Of a stretch of DNA of 64,000 nt, positions 1-10,734 are shown in pieces (position 1 is the stretch's first letter; each line of letters begins with the position of its first letter). Origin of the DNA: Gigaspora rosea (taxonomy: Eukaryota; Glomeromycota; Glomeromycetes; Diversisporales; Gigasporaceae); contig QKWP01001676.1 in assembly GCA_003550325.1 (NCBI GenBank), positions 7,334 through 71,333 on the forward strand, read 5' to 3'. The notes under the pieces were generated by a model. That model had not been told where the DNA came from. It made no database searches and saw only the letters and a program-made list of their open reading frames with translations. A program made the translations under genes and the position numbers.

Positions 1-377
1 ATTGCAAAAATAAATAAATAATTAATTAATTTATTATAAAAAAGTTTTCATAGATAAAAAGAACTTAGTACGTACGTACAATTTTTACAGGCAAAATTCT
101 CGTGATCTAGTGATCGGATCTGCATCATTTTAAAGTATGTATGCAGCGATCACAGATTAGTGGTTGTACCCCCTAGGGTACAATAACCGGTTAACTGTTA
201 GGCTATCCAGATACCCGAATTATAAACTTGATAAGATAAATTATTGAGGTATCCGGTTAACTTAAGATATGATATAGGATAATATATGGTAAAATACAAT
301 AATAATAAATATTTTAATTTGCGTATTATTTATATACTAGCATCACCAGTGTAAAACTTGTCGGGTAGCAAAAATAA
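1..377. other. AT-rich intergenic, no gene seen
   Basis: I see no coding signal. The stretch holds short palindromic words and a patch near 195-265 with words such as GGTTAACTG and ATCCAGATACCC. The latter word recurs near 43470, so a dispersed repeat may begin here. Confidence 0.4.
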
Positions 378-455
378 AGTCAGCCAGAAAAAGAATTACA
401 AGAGTTAAAAGAGCAATTACAAAACGAAAATGATCCTGCTAAAAAGCAAGACTAA
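378..455 (+). pseudogene. bacterial-like coding remnant, coiled-coil C-terminus
   Basis: A short open stretch ends at the TAA at 453-455 and encodes a charged heptad-like tail containing ELQELKEQLQNENDPAKKQD. It lacks a start: a stop at 375-377 precedes it. It is the first of a run of closely spaced same-strand frames up to 1123, with a base composition noticeably richer in G+C than the flanks. I do not recognise the protein. The coiled-coil reading rests on the leucine and glutamate pattern only. I take it as the eroded 3' end of the first gene of a transferred bacterial cluster. Confidence 0.4.
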
Positions 456-485
456 CTCATAACGACTAATTTCATTTTCATTTAA

Positions 486-839
486 AATAGCCGTAAAAAG
501 GCTTGGTTGAATAATCTTTGCTTGACCTGTGGTCCAGCTTACTCAAAAAAATCTCATATTTTAGGGGCACAATGCTGATTACCTAATTTAAATTGTCTTT
601 CCTCCTCTTGGCTTAAAAGGGGCAAACCTATAAGCCTTAACCAAATCGATTTGACCACTAGCGACTTAATTTATTTAGAAAACAGCCCCGAAATTGCCCT
701 GGAACTAATTATTGCTACCAAAAGAGTAATATTGATTATGCCGGAGATGACAAAGATCGTTTATGAAGATTTCATATTAAGGGCAATCCTTTTATTTCTC
801 CCAAAGAACGACAAGAAATTTTTTATTGTCAGCGATTAA
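486..839 (+). pseudogene. bacterial-like ORF with in-frame TGA (code 4)
   Basis: This frame is open from 486 to the TAA at 837-839 except for one TGA at 576-578, where tryptophan would read naturally (GAQC-W-LPNLNC). Under the standard code only the part from 651 (62 codons from a TTG) would count as an ORF. The upstream part has a CxxC pair (LCLTCG) and a third Cys, possibly a metal-binding knuckle. No family was recognised. It overlaps the frame at 662-892, so only one of the two is likely the ancestral frame over 662-839. The TGA=Trp reading suggests a Mollicutes-type or mitochondrial source rather than a fungal nuclear gene. Confidence 0.45.
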
Positions 840-892
840 GTACTTACTGATACGTTAAACGAGATGCTGTGCCGTGCTATCTCAACCAGTAA
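662..892 (+). pseudogene. bacterial-like ORF, two in-frame TGA read as Trp
   Basis: This frame follows a TAG at 659-661 and stays open to the TAA at 890-892 if the TGAs at 764-766 and 848-850 are read as tryptophan. The result looks like a real soluble protein segment, with stretches such as NIDYAGDDKDRL, then W, then RFHIKGNPFISPKERQEIFY, and STY-W-YVKRDAVPCYLNQ. Both TGAs fall where an aromatic residue is plausible, which argues for genetic code 4. The product is not recognised. The next frame starts (GTG at 874) before this one stops, an overlap typical of bacterial operons. Confidence 0.5.
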
Positions 893-975
893 AAAGGACT
901 AGAAAAAAAGAAGTTGAAAATGAACCATTAAAACTTTTAAAGGGCCAAGAAAAACCTACGGAGGATATTAAATAA
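874..975 (+). pseudogene. small basic bacterial-like ORF
   Basis: An open frame from a possible GTG start at 874 to TAA at 973-975 encodes about 33 residues, lysine- and glutamate-rich (PVKRTRKKEVENEPLKLL). It overlaps the end of the preceding frame by 19 bases and is followed after one base by the ATG of the next ORF. That spacing is characteristic of translationally coupled bacterial genes and foreign to a fungal nuclear locus. Function unknown. Confidence 0.45.
960..964 (+). promoter_or_regulatory. Shine-Dalgarno-like GGAGG
   Basis: GGAGG lies 12 bases before the ATG at 977, inside the end of the preceding ORF. A purine-rich ribosome-binding site at this spacing is expected in bacteria and has no role in fungal nuclear translation. 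It supports a bacterial origin for the cluster. Confidence 0.5.
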
Positions 976-976
976 C

Positions 977-1123
977 ATGGTAAGAGAAACGAATAAATTG
1001 TATTTAAAAGAAATACTACAAGAAATTAAGGAAATTAAAGCAACTATAGGGAATTTTGTATCGTGCGAAAAAGGACAGCAGGGGTGATCTAACTCTTGCG
1101 GCCGAGGTTATTATTTGCTATAA
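977..1123 (+). pseudogene. small bacterial-like ORF, in-frame TGA
   Basis: An ATG start with a GGAGG upstream opens a 48-residue frame that begins MVRETNKLYLKEILQEIKEI and would stop at TGA 1085-1087 in the standard code. With TGA as tryptophan it runs on through WSNSCGRGYYLL to TAA at 1121-1123. The N-terminal half is a likely amphipathic helix. The product is not recognised. It is the last frame of the cluster, followed at once by a hairpin and a T-run. Confidence 0.5.
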
Positions 1124-1147
1124 TAATTAGCACGGGTTTTTTTGTTA
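1108..1147 (+). terminator. hairpin plus T-run, possible terminator
   Basis: TTATTAT at 1108-1114 pairs perfectly with ATAATAA at 1120-1126 around a 5-base loop, overlapping the stop of the last small ORF. A run of seven T follows after about 13 bases. The stem is AU-only and the spacing is loose, so intrinsic termination is only a possibility. Confidence 0.25.
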
Positions 1148-2239
1148 TTTTGGTTCCCTCTGCCCGGGCGATAAATAAAGACAAATAACTTATGACTGTG
1201 AACCAATCCGAGTAAATGAGTTCTGGCTCTTCTTGTTAGTCAGGCCTCAAAACCCAAATCTTATTTATTTTTAATTAAAATTCGAATACACTTATTTATA
1301 TGACCTTCATTATTATTAATTATTTTATTGTTAATCGATACTGCTTCTAAGATTGGGGTATCACACAGACTAATTAATCAAAATTATGTTCGATAACTAT
1401 GTGATTTATCATATTGCAGATTTTTTACATTACCACAAAGCAAATCGATTTACTTCTATATACCGTATCAGATTTTATTAACTTATATGAAAATCGATAT
1501 TTTAGATATTTTAAAATGTATCAACTTATTATATAGGCGTGCAATCGGCTTGAAATTTTCACCAGTTATTTATAAAGTCAAAAAATAAAGCTATGGTTTT
1601 ATTTTTTCTATTAATAGCGGTATGTGGATTTTGAGCATTTACTTTATAGAGTACTTGAAAATTCATTAATTAGGACGTTACATTAAAACATATAAATCGA
1701 AACTTAATTAGAACTTTAGCGAAAAATCAACTATAGCTACTTTGAAACAGTTCTGACGAACAGCTTTCAATTAAAAAAAATTAGATAAGTAAGTACAATA
1801 TTTATGTGATACCTTTAGAATTTTGCGCTTTTCTTTATAAAATTACGTTCAATCATTTATTTTAATTTTACTGACAAAATCTGCATTATGATATAGTTAT
1901 CGGACATAGTTTTGATTAATTAGTCCGTGTGACATCTCATTCTAATATCGGTTTATTATTATTAAATAGTTTGATCTGCATAATAAAAAAATTTTTACTT
2001 ATCTTGTCAAATGGGAGTCTTTAAGCACTCCCATTTCATTTTTCGATTTCAAAATTTTGATACACAAATAAAATTTTTTAAACTCTTATTTATTTCCGAA
2101 ATGGATCTCTTTGTCTGGCCACTAATGACACCTGACGAATATGTAAGTTAGAATAGAATGTACAAAGTACCAACTTTATACGGCCTTAGATAGGTTTTAG
2201 GTAGTAATATAATAAACAATTGTTGCGTCACCCATCATT
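1148..2239. other. AT-rich intergenic, no gene seen
   Basis: The first 100 bases (to about 1260) keep the higher G+C of the bacterial-like insert and may belong to it. The rest is AT-rich with no sustained open frame and no recognisable repeat ends. Confidence 0.4.
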
Positions 2240-2455
2240 AACCCGGGTTCAACCCGGGTTGGGTTGGGTTGGGTCAGACCCGGGTCGGGTTTGACATGAG
2301 GCAGGTCAGACCTGGGTCGGGTTTGGCATGAAGTGGGTTTGACCCGGGTCGGGTTTGACATGAGGCGGGTCAGACCCGGGTCGGGTTTTGACCCAAGTGG
2401 GTCTGACCCGGGTCAGGCCCAAACCCGATCCAACCCGACCCATTAAGACCCCTAG
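2240..2455. repeat. GC-rich palindromic direct/inverted repeat
   Basis: About 215 bases are built from variants of ACCCGGGT, GGGTCGGGTTTGAC and GGGTTGGGTT. At least six ACCCGGGTC-type cores recur. The left arm (around 2255-2295) is G-rich and the right arm (around 2408-2445) is the C-rich complement (CAAACCCGATCCAACCCGACCC-like), so the whole can fold into a long hairpin. It stands out sharply from the AT-rich flanks. Open frames in both directions through it are a by-product of the repeat and not genes. Confidence 0.7.
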
Positions 2456-3321
2456 TGTCTCATTAGTCCATTTCAGTGCGTATTTCGTTACTGGCGTTTT
2501 TAGTACTGTTCTTTTTCTCATATTTTACTTTACACGTTTTCTCCTTTTAAGTTTATCAGGCAAAAATTTTGATGTTTTCGTCGTTGGTATTTTGTCAGCC
2601 GGTTAGCATTTGGATTTGGCACGTAAAGTCGTGACTATGGGAAATTGGTGTAAAGATACGTTTGCTTTTTTTTGTTGTTGTTTTTAGTATAGTGTTTTAT
2701 ATAGATAACTCATAATTTCAGGTAATTTTAGGTTACAGCTCTTTTCAGCCGGTTTTGGTTTGAGTACACGGATTCGAAATAATTTGCCTTGTCATTTGAA
2801 ATAGGTGACCGTCGTGTGTTTCTCTTGCTAGACGATTGGATTTTGAGTTTTCAACATCTTGAAAACTCGTTCACCAGCATATTCAGCATAGAGAGAAGTA
2901 TTCCATTTTTTTTTTGTTGTACTGTATTATGTTTATGTACATACTGACTAGCTCTTCTTTTCTGGCAACGAGATTATTTGGTGTAGGTAATTGTTGTACA
3001 TCGTTCTTTTGGCGCTTCCTCCAGTTCGTGCTAGTCATTAGTCAGGATTTAGTTAGGGTTAGGGTTTGAATATAGTTGATCGTGCTAAGTATCTAGGAAA
3101 ATGGAGCGACGCGGAGGCGATAGCCGTAGCGAGCGACTACAGAGTTTGCTGCAAGTGCTGCTGATTGTAATCAAAGTAACTAACTGTAATAATTGCATAT
3201 TATAATCGTATTGCATAAAAATGATATATTAACAAAAACAAGTATGCGTGTAACAATACATATATACATATTTTTAATTGGTTAAATAAAATTAGTAAAA
3301 TTATATATTGTAGTATAATTA
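2456..3321. other. intergenic with hairpin and GC-rich patch
   Basis: No gene seen. A near-perfect hairpin sits at 2845-2868: GAGTTTTCAA, four-base loop, TTGAAAACTC. Two telomere-like TTAGGG units lie near 3055-3068. A GC-rich patch at 3100-3150 (GGAGCGACGCGGAGGCG and following) looks like part of a dispersed repeat. Confidence 0.4.
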
Positions 3322-3767
3322 TTATTATTTTTTTTTTGTTGTTAGGGTGAGGTTTTGCCTTTATTTTTATTAATAAAATGTGTGAGATTTCTTATGGGGT
3401 TTCTCGAATTACAAATTATTATACAAGAATTAAGACTCAGACTATAGATAAACTAATTCTATCTAAATTATCTGCAACCTAAACCTACTAGAGTGGTTAA
3501 AACTTACCTAGATTTGGATGTGGGGAATAGAGTTAGTAGGACAACTTTATTTGATCCAATTGTATGACCAAATGTCTATTTTTCTAAGTGCTAGCCCAAG
3601 AGATGGGCAAGTATTTGTATTATTTTCATGTAATTGGTCTGGTAGACCACATATATAATTATAGGTATATAGAGCTTTGTTGTGTGAGAATGTATGTAAG
3701 GATTTAGTAGATATAGAGTAAGAAGGTTGTTGTGATAGGTTTTGTGAAGATTTCCAGTTTGCAAATT

Positions 3768-4202
3768 TTATGCAGTATGGTTTTCATAACTGTTCATGAA
3801 TTTTTTGTAAAATAAGCAAGAGGAGTTTAACAATAGTATTAGATGCATTTTTGTAAGAGGTATATTGAGATAAATATTGATAAGTGATATAGGGATAAAT
3901 CCCTGAATTGTAGTATAAAAAGTTGTAGTATTAAAGAGTATAGATTGTATAGGGGAAAAACAGTAGTGTGTTATGAAATTGTTACGTAGTTGCTGTAGTT
4001 CATTGGATGTTATATCTGATAAGTCTGAAAAGGAAAAGTTTTTGATTGCATTTTGGATAATAGTTGATATATTGTTTGAATCTGGACAAAGTAGCCAGTG
4101 GAGTTGGTGATCTGTTTGATTGCATGTAATACAAGTAGGATGTATTTGAAGAGAAGGATTTGTAGAAAGAAAATAAGAAAGGGTAGGAAGCATATATAGC
4201 AT
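3768..4202 (-). pseudogene. LINE C-terminal Cys/His region
   Basis: This frame follows RNase H and contains CITCNQTDHQLHWLLCP, a C-x2-C-x(4-5)-H-x(3-4)-H-x3-C arrangement like the C-terminal zinc-binding motif of RNase H-bearing LINEs. The remainder is hydrophobic and Asn/Ser-rich. A frame change separates it from the RNase H block near 4200-4320. The 3' UTR (3341-3767) follows. Confidence 0.6.
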
Positions 4203-4310
4203 ACATTTAATTCGGAATGATTTTTGAGAACAAAGTTGAAAATTAGTATAGTTATATGTGCGCTTGTGGTTGTGATTGAGGTATAGCCAAGTTGCATTTC
4301 AATCAATTTG

Positions 4311-5519
4311 TCAAGAAAGGGGGATAATTTGTTGAATTCTGTGTTGAGAGGACCACATAGCAATAGTATGTGCATTACAGATATTTTTTATAGCACGACG
4401 TGTTGGTTGCTCAATATTATGTTTTTTGTAAATAAAAGTAAAAGATGGGTTATAAATATTATGGGGCTGAAATTCTAGAATAGGTGAGGAGAAGTGGCTT
4501 TTTGCAAGTTCATCAGCTTTATTGTTGTATTCATTATTGCTATGTGCTTGTACTTTGTGTAGTGTAATATTGAGAGAATATGATTTGATGAGATTAATAA
4601 AGGTATACCAAATAGGCCAGTAATTGTATGAATAGAGTTTGTTGTAATTATGAGTATGGGAAATAAGTGTATTATACTTTGAAATAATGGATTGAGAATC
4701 AGTATATATGTCTATATTACTATTTCGAGGACAAGTACAAATTGCAGATAGTATAGCAATTAGTTCAGCTTTGTATAAAGATAGCCAGTTTTGAATTTGT
4801 GCGGAAAAAGAGTGAGAGATATTGTTATTAAAAACTTGAATCCATGCAATTCCCATAGAGCATCTTGGGTTAAAGATATTAATAACTGAACCATCAGTGT
4901 AAAAACAAAAATTTGAGAGTATAGAATTAGATTGTGCTATAGATTGGAGTTTTGTGGTAGCTAAAGAAGTTAGAAAAATATCTAAGATGGGATTGTTGTA
5001 TATGATAATTTGGGGAAGGGGAGGAGTATTAATAAAATGGTGAGATGCAATAGAATATAGCAGATCAAGATGATTAGCATTAAGTTGAAGTTTGTTTGTA
5101 AGTTGAGTATAGGTTTTTCTACCTAAGAATTTAGTAAATATAGTAGCTAATATATCTAAAGTACAGGGATTCTGAATTTTATTTGAATTAAAAGAACATC
5201 CTGAGCAGGGAGTGCAATGTATATCAGGAGTAGGATATAGGGATGTAATGCTATAATCAGTTTGTATATTCCAATGTGTTATAGAAATGGTATTCATAGT
5301 ATAGTTAAATCGTCGAGCTTTTCCAATTATAATTTCTTGTTCAAAATAGGAAATAAGCCAAGGTTTAGATTTAGGATTAAAGTGACTAGTTTGAAATGAA
5401 AGTGAATTAAGATTAGAGAGATATAAAGAGGAGTTAATACGGCGGGTAGTAGTGTTGGATAGAATTTTGTTTTCAAGTGCAAGAAACCAATTAGGTGTTT
5501 TTCCTAGTATAAGATTCAA
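4311..5519 (-). pseudogene. LINE RNase H domain
   Basis: A 402-codon open stretch carries a complete ribonuclease H signature: FYTDGSV (first Asp), YKAELIAILSA (Glu), DIYTDSQSII (second Asp) and HKVQAHSNNEYNNKADELAK (final His and Asp). RNase H removes RNA from the RNA-DNA hybrid during retrotransposition. All four acidic residues are present, so this domain is the best kept part of the copy. It is out of frame with the reverse transcriptase and with the C-terminal tail. Confidence 0.8.
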
Positions 5520-5849
5520 AATTCCAGGAGAAATATGTGACCAAGATAGAAGAGTTGTATTATCATAAGAAGTAAGTTGCTCTAGAAATAAAATATGCTT
5601 TGAGCATAGTTGACATTTAAAAGTTATGTATTGAGGGTGATTGTAAAGAAGGGATTCAAGTGAGGTATAGGGGAGGTTGATAGTAAATGGATGTAGAATT
5701 TCAGCATGTGCAGATATAGAAGATTCTAAGTGATTAATAAGCTGAATTATTTTAAAAGTAGTAGTATATTTGTTGGGACCATCAATAATAGGATTAGAGT
5801 GTTGTAGTATATTGGTAGTAGACCATAGATTGTTTTGTAATTGTTGTAA

Positions 5850-7350
5850 TCAGATATGTGTACTATTACCAAGTAAATGAGGGTTGTTAAGTCGGAGTAA
5901 AAAGGTATAATGATGATGTTGTAATTGTATATCCCAAATGTTTTTTATGCCATATATATTGTGATTAAGCATAGTGCTGTTAGGTGTATTTTTGGCAAGC
6001 CTTGCTTTATGTTTAGCAACAGTGAGGTATTTAGAAAGGATTTTGTTACATGTTGAATGAGGAAGAATTATATTGTGAATGCGATACTCAAGGATAGGTA
6101 TAATAATATTGTTAATAATATAACATGCTTGCTTATCAGTAATTTGTTTAGTGTCAAGTATGTTGATAAGCTCAAAAGCTTCTTGATTAATTAATTTAGA
6201 CTGTATTGTAGATTTAGATGAAGTAGAGAACCAGCATCCAAGAAATTTAAAAGGTGTTGTAGGAGGCTGACATTGAATATTGTAGCTTAAAAAAGGAATA
6301 GAAGGTGTATGTATAGAGTTGGATACAAGAGTAGATTTTTGTGAATTGACTTTAACATTGGCCATTTGGTAGAATGAAGATGCTGTATGAAGAATATTTT
6401 TTAGTTGCTGTTGGGATTCAGCAATCCATAGAGTGTCATCCATATATGCAAGAACAGATATTGATACTTGTTGGGAGTCAAAAGTATTTGGAGATATACT
6501 AGAAAGCCAAGATACAGAAGATTGGTAGCCTGCATAAGAATTAGAAATTTTGGTAATAAGAGGATCATAATAGATTTGCCAAAAGAGAGGTGTAATAGTT
6601 TCACCCTGATCTATTCCATCATGAACTTCATAAGAAGGTGTAAGCTCCAGATTAGTAATTACTCTATTGGTTCTTTGTGTAAGAAGATTAGTAAGGGTTG
6701 TTATAAGGTATGGTGGCATATTAAGTCTTTTAAGAGATAAAATAAAGAGATCTATGTTGACTAAGTCATATGCTTTGCTCATATCCTGAGACAAAAGCCA
6801 GATCTCCTTTTGATTGCAGTTTGCATCTTCAATAAAATTGTTGAGAATATGAATTGGAATATTAGTACTATTGCCAGAAAGTGCAACTTAGTTGTATGGA
6901 TTAAGGATATTGTAAGAGGATAAAACAGGGTTTAGTCGATTAGTAAGAATTTTAGTGTATAGTTTTTTAATATGTTTAATAAGGCTGATTGGTCGTATAT
7001 TGTGTAAATGTTCATCAAAGGTTGGTTTTTTGGAAATAGGAAAAATGCAGCCATCTTTCCATTGTTTGGGAATTGAGCCAGATATTAAACACCGGTTTAA
7101 TAGTGCTGTAATAGCAGTAATAGTTTGTAAACCTGCATGCTTAAGCATTTCATAGCTAATGCCACAAGGACCACATGCTTTGTTGTTTGAGAAATTATTG
7201 ATAGTATTGATAGTTTCTTCTAGAGTGATTGGTACTAAAATAGGGTTGTACCATTCAGGTATAATATTGGGTTTGGGTGAGTATTCCGATTGCCAATCAG
7301 TAGAGTAGATGTGTTGATTATAGGTATAGTTAGTAGTCCATTGGCAAAAA
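5850..7350 (-). pseudogene. LINE reverse transcriptase domain
   Basis: The polymerase is readable over several frames. 6888-7148 holds the finger region (SGSIPKQWKDGCIFPISKK and RPISLIKHIKKLY). 5850-6794 holds motif A (MSQDMSKAYDLVNIDLF), motif B (DGIDQGETITPLFWQIYYDP) and the catalytic YMDDTLWIA box followed by a thumb-like region. Motifs A and C keep their aspartates. At least one stop and one shift separate the finger from the palm part. The downstream thumb has the NNIIIPILEYR stretch common to these elements. Confidence 0.85.
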
Positions 7351-8134
7351 TGTGATCAGATGTAATCTTTAATTTCTGTAGGGTCTGTAAGAATATCTGT
7401 TTGAGTTTTTATATTATTAAAATAAACTGGATCAGTGTGATGGTTAAGAATGCTATTAATCATTTTAATTGGATGAGTAAGTAGTCTTTCACATCTGGTA
7501 TTGATAGCTGTTTTAATATGATGTCTAAGATGATAGGAACTTTCCAAATTTCTAGCATTGTATAGGGTTTTCCAGTATGTTTTAGTTTGAAGTAGCCAAT
7601 TAGATAGGTCTGATTGGCAAGAAGGTGGAGATGGAATAGAAAATTGATGCTTAGAGTTAATATTTCGAATATAAGCAAAGACTGTAGTAGGTATAGGTTA
7701 GTTGTGTGATAGTGAATATTTGGTTTGTTGCATAATATTTCCAATAATTTTGAGGTCCATGTGTAGTTCTGTAGCTTTGGAAGTAAAAGCATGATGAAAA
7801 TTTCGAACTGTAAACTTTTTGTTGGGGATAGTTTTGAGAGCAGCATTAATAATACTAGTTTGGATCTTGTGCCATGTGCATTCTATAGATTCAGTAGAGC
7901 TATAAGAAAGAGGAGTATTGTTGTAAATAATGTTGTATTGACATTGAGAAGAAAATTTGTCCCATTTTGTTTGATCCATAAGTTTGTATTGAAAGTTTCT
8001 TCGTTTGTAGCATGTTTTATGTCAAAGTTTTGAGGATAGTGCAAATGGAAATATCCATTTAGAAATAAGAATAAGATGGTCACTATGAGTAGTAGATAGG
8101 GGTAATTGAAGTGAAAAATCTATAAGGTATGGTA

Positions 8135-8780
8135 TTATTGTATCATGTGCCCATATATAATCAATACGCTGCTTGAATCACTACGCTGCCAGGTGTGTTG
8201 GGTATTGTTAGTATGATTAGCCAAATCATACATACAATTGTGATGTAAGTAAGAGAGAAGTTTAGTTTTGGCAATAGAGTTATTAATTAAAGAAGGTAAT
8301 GTATTAAAATCGTCTAAGATGATAGGGTGTAAATTTAAAGAGAGTGCATCTTGTATCCATGATATAATAGCTTCTTGAGATAGATAGATTTTGTATTTGT
8401 TGGTTGGTTGAAGAAAGGTATACAGAAATAATTCGGAATTTAAAATCATGTTTAAAGAACAGATCAATTGCAACTGCTCTTTCAGGATGTGTAATTACAT
8501 TATGAATATGGGATTTTATAGAGTTATTAACCATAATACCAGTGCCTTCAGCAGAGTTGTTTAGACAAGACCAAAAATATGTGAATTGTTTGTTGTTAAA
8601 AAACTTTTTGGGTTTAGACTCAGCAAGTTTGGTTTCAGTTATGCTACAAATTTGAATATTGTTAGAAAAGCAGAATTCTTCCCAAAGTTGTCTTTTGAGA
8701 GGAGCATTGTAGCCTTGGACATTGTGTGTAGCAATATTAAGGTTAAGAGTTGATTGTAAGGGTATAGAGTTATCTAATTG
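8135..8780 (-). pseudogene. LINE APE-type endonuclease domain
   Basis: Endonuclease motifs appear in order: NIATHNVQGYN (first motif, with the metal-binding region), ITETKLAE (catalytic Glu), a DDFN box in place of the usual GDFN, then RIDYIWAHDTIIPYL and SDHLILISKW (C-terminal catalytic Asp-His). They are spread over two frames, with the shift around 8450 and another near 8165. The domain nicks the target DNA for target-primed reverse transcription. The copy cannot make an active enzyme. Confidence 0.75.
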
Positions 8781-8958
8781 GGAAGTTGTTGCAAAAGATA
8801 AAGGATTGTTTTCTTGGTAGTTGTTATATAAGGATTTAATAGGTAAGTTATAATAGATAGAAAATTGGTTAGATAGTAGTAAGATATGATTTGGAAGAAG
8901 TTTATCTTCAGTACTAAGATATACATGGGTCTCTAATGTAATTATATTTATAGATATT

Positions 8959-9732
8959 TTATAAGGATGGGTAAAGGATTGTTTGAGCAAATGTTTGTAA
9001 AGATTTAAGAGTTTGTAATTTTGGTAATAGAGGAAGGTTATGTTTTTGTAAAAATAAATTATAGCAAGTTTCCTCAAAGTGATATGATGTAATGTTATCT
9101 GAGGAGCTTTTTGTGTCTTTTACAAGGTTGCTCACTGTTTTAGGCTCAGCTCTCACAGTTGCGCAGGTATCCATAGTCTGTCCTGTACGTTGGATCTGAC
9201 CATCATTATAATGGACCTCCGCGTAAATAGGCTTATCTACCTGTCTACTTACATTATTCTCCTTATTAACTGCCATGGGTGTATCTTTTAATAAGGCGGT
9301 AGCTGCATTTATGTTGTTTGTAAAAGACAAGTTTAATGAAAAGAATGATCTAGAAAAAGAGCTTCTAGATTTGTAATAGGTTGAAATTAAGATTAAATTT
9401 TGTTTTATAAAAATTTCTGCTTCTATATATGCAGTTTCTTTGTAATGTTTGGCAATTTGTGAAAAAGTGTGAGTTTGATCTTTGATACAATCAAAGTATG
9501 TAATAATTCTAGCAAAAAAGTGAGTATCAATAACAGTATATATAGCCTTATTCATGGCCTTTTGTTTGGATATGTTAGGAATATTATGGTTTTCCAAAGC
9601 AGTTTGGTGATAAAGGGTAAAATATTTATAAAAATAAAATCTACAGCGTTTTGAACTAGAGGTAATATTGTTTAATTTGCAGGCTTTTTCTTCTGCTTCT
9701 TTTGCTAAATTTTCAAGTACTTTGGTTGGTAT
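8959..9732 (-). pseudogene. LINE ORF2 N-terminal region
   Basis: The open frame begins at the element's 5' edge with PTKVLENLAKEAEEKACKLN and continues to 8959. It has no proper start codon because the element is truncated. It is rich in Lys, Ser and Thr, with no domain I recognise, and precedes the endonuclease. In family terms it is the linker or nucleic-acid-binding leader of the LINE polyprotein. A start assigned at 9597 would be a TTG inside this continuous frame and is not a true initiation site. Confidence 0.55.
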
Positions 9733-9835
9733 ATAGTATAATTAGTTATTTTAAATATGTTAATAAATTTTTTAATAAATTAAATTTTTTTGTTACACAA
9801 AAGGGTGGTGATGGTCACCACTGGTTATAGTTAGA

Positions 9836-10095
9836 AATATTCAAGATTCAAATACAAGAAAATAGAGTATAATATATTGATTATATTTTTAAAATAATAA
9901 TCTCTAATTTTATATTCTTTTTTTAAATTAGGGCACTAACATTTATTATCTAATATCTATTTACTATAGGAGCTTACCCCCACCTCCAGGTAGATCTATA
10001 AATAGAATTTTAGCCAATCAAATTTAACTAAGGAAAATTTTTCTTGACCTCCCACCCTCTAAAATATTACCTAATAAATGTCAGCACCTTTAACA
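9836..10095. repeat. dispersed repeat, copy 1
   Basis: This copy shares a 45-base near-identical start (ATTCAAATACAAGAAAATAG...) and a later block (GGAGCTTACCCCCACCTCCAGGTAG-like) with 10735-11180. The pair is a direct duplication or two copies of one dispersed element. No coding content is seen. Confidence 0.6.
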
Positions 10096-10429
10096 GAAAT
10101 TCTTATTTTAAAGTTAATATTAAACTAGTTTTTTTTATATATATGCCATTCAGATTTCAATACTAATCTTATAATAGCCAAAAGACCTTTCAGATATATA
10201 ATTATAGTACTTTTAGTTTTGCATAAGATTGTTGTAAAATTCTTGCTAGGTATCTATTTTCTCATTATAAAATAGCCTTTTTCTATTATTTTGTTTTATA
10301 GGTAGTTGGGCTTTCTTATTTTTTTTTGGCTCTCAATATATTAAATACCATAGCAAGGTAAGCACTTCTTTTTTTGTACCTTTCTATAGTGCTATTATTA
10401 GTATATGTTTTAGTTTAGACTAGGAAAAT

Positions 10430-10620
10430 GAAACCATTTAGGGTCCAAAGGACCAAATATAAGCCAATAGGCATCAGTTGAATTGTTTTGATTGTTGTTT
10501 TTTTACATTACACCTGATCTAGCCAATCAAAATTCGTAATTTGCAGACACACATACAAACAGGTCACTCACTATGACTCTACCGTAATGTCCTTCAGACA
10601 ATAACAATTTTTAAATTATT
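10430..10620. repeat. dispersed repeat shared with 43488-43710
   Basis: Shared words in order: CTAGGAAAATG, TCCAAAGGAC, CACCTGATCTAGCCAAT, ACACAGACA-like and TTCAGACAA. The second copy is at 43488-43710 in the same orientation. No coding content. Confidence 0.5.
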
Positions 10621-10734
10621 TGAAAAGAACTTTTGTGCTTAATAATTTATGCTTTTTTTAATTATCAAAAAATATAGCAGGCAAAAACTATCAAATATTA
10701 ATATACTAGAACAAGTTGTTAAATTATTATGAAA

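Larger units (their letters stand above)
3322..9733 (-). mobile_element. 5'-truncated LINE with APE, RT and RNase H
   Basis: A non-LTR retrotransposon lies on the minus strand, 6.4 kb, flanked by the direct repeat TAGTATAATTA (3311-3321 and 9734-9744), which I take as its target-site duplication. The 3' end is an A/T-rich tail near 3322-3340 preceded by an AATAAA-like signal. Domain order from 5' is: N-terminal region, APE-type endonuclease, reverse transcriptase with a YMDD box, RNase H, and a C-terminal Cys/His region. The first base of the element is already within coding sequence, so ORF1 and the 5' UTR are missing, as usual for aborted target-primed reverse transcription. The reading frame is broken in at least six places. 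The endonuclease plus RNase H layout suggests the I/Tad-like groups. The clade is not settled. Confidence 0.85.

Noticed and set aside
2306-2606. ORFs on both strands through the GC-rich repeat
   Set aside because: Open only because the repeat lacks stops; no protein features.
3055-3068. Telomere-like TTAGGG repeats
   Set aside because: Only two units, embedded in ordinary sequence; not a telomere.
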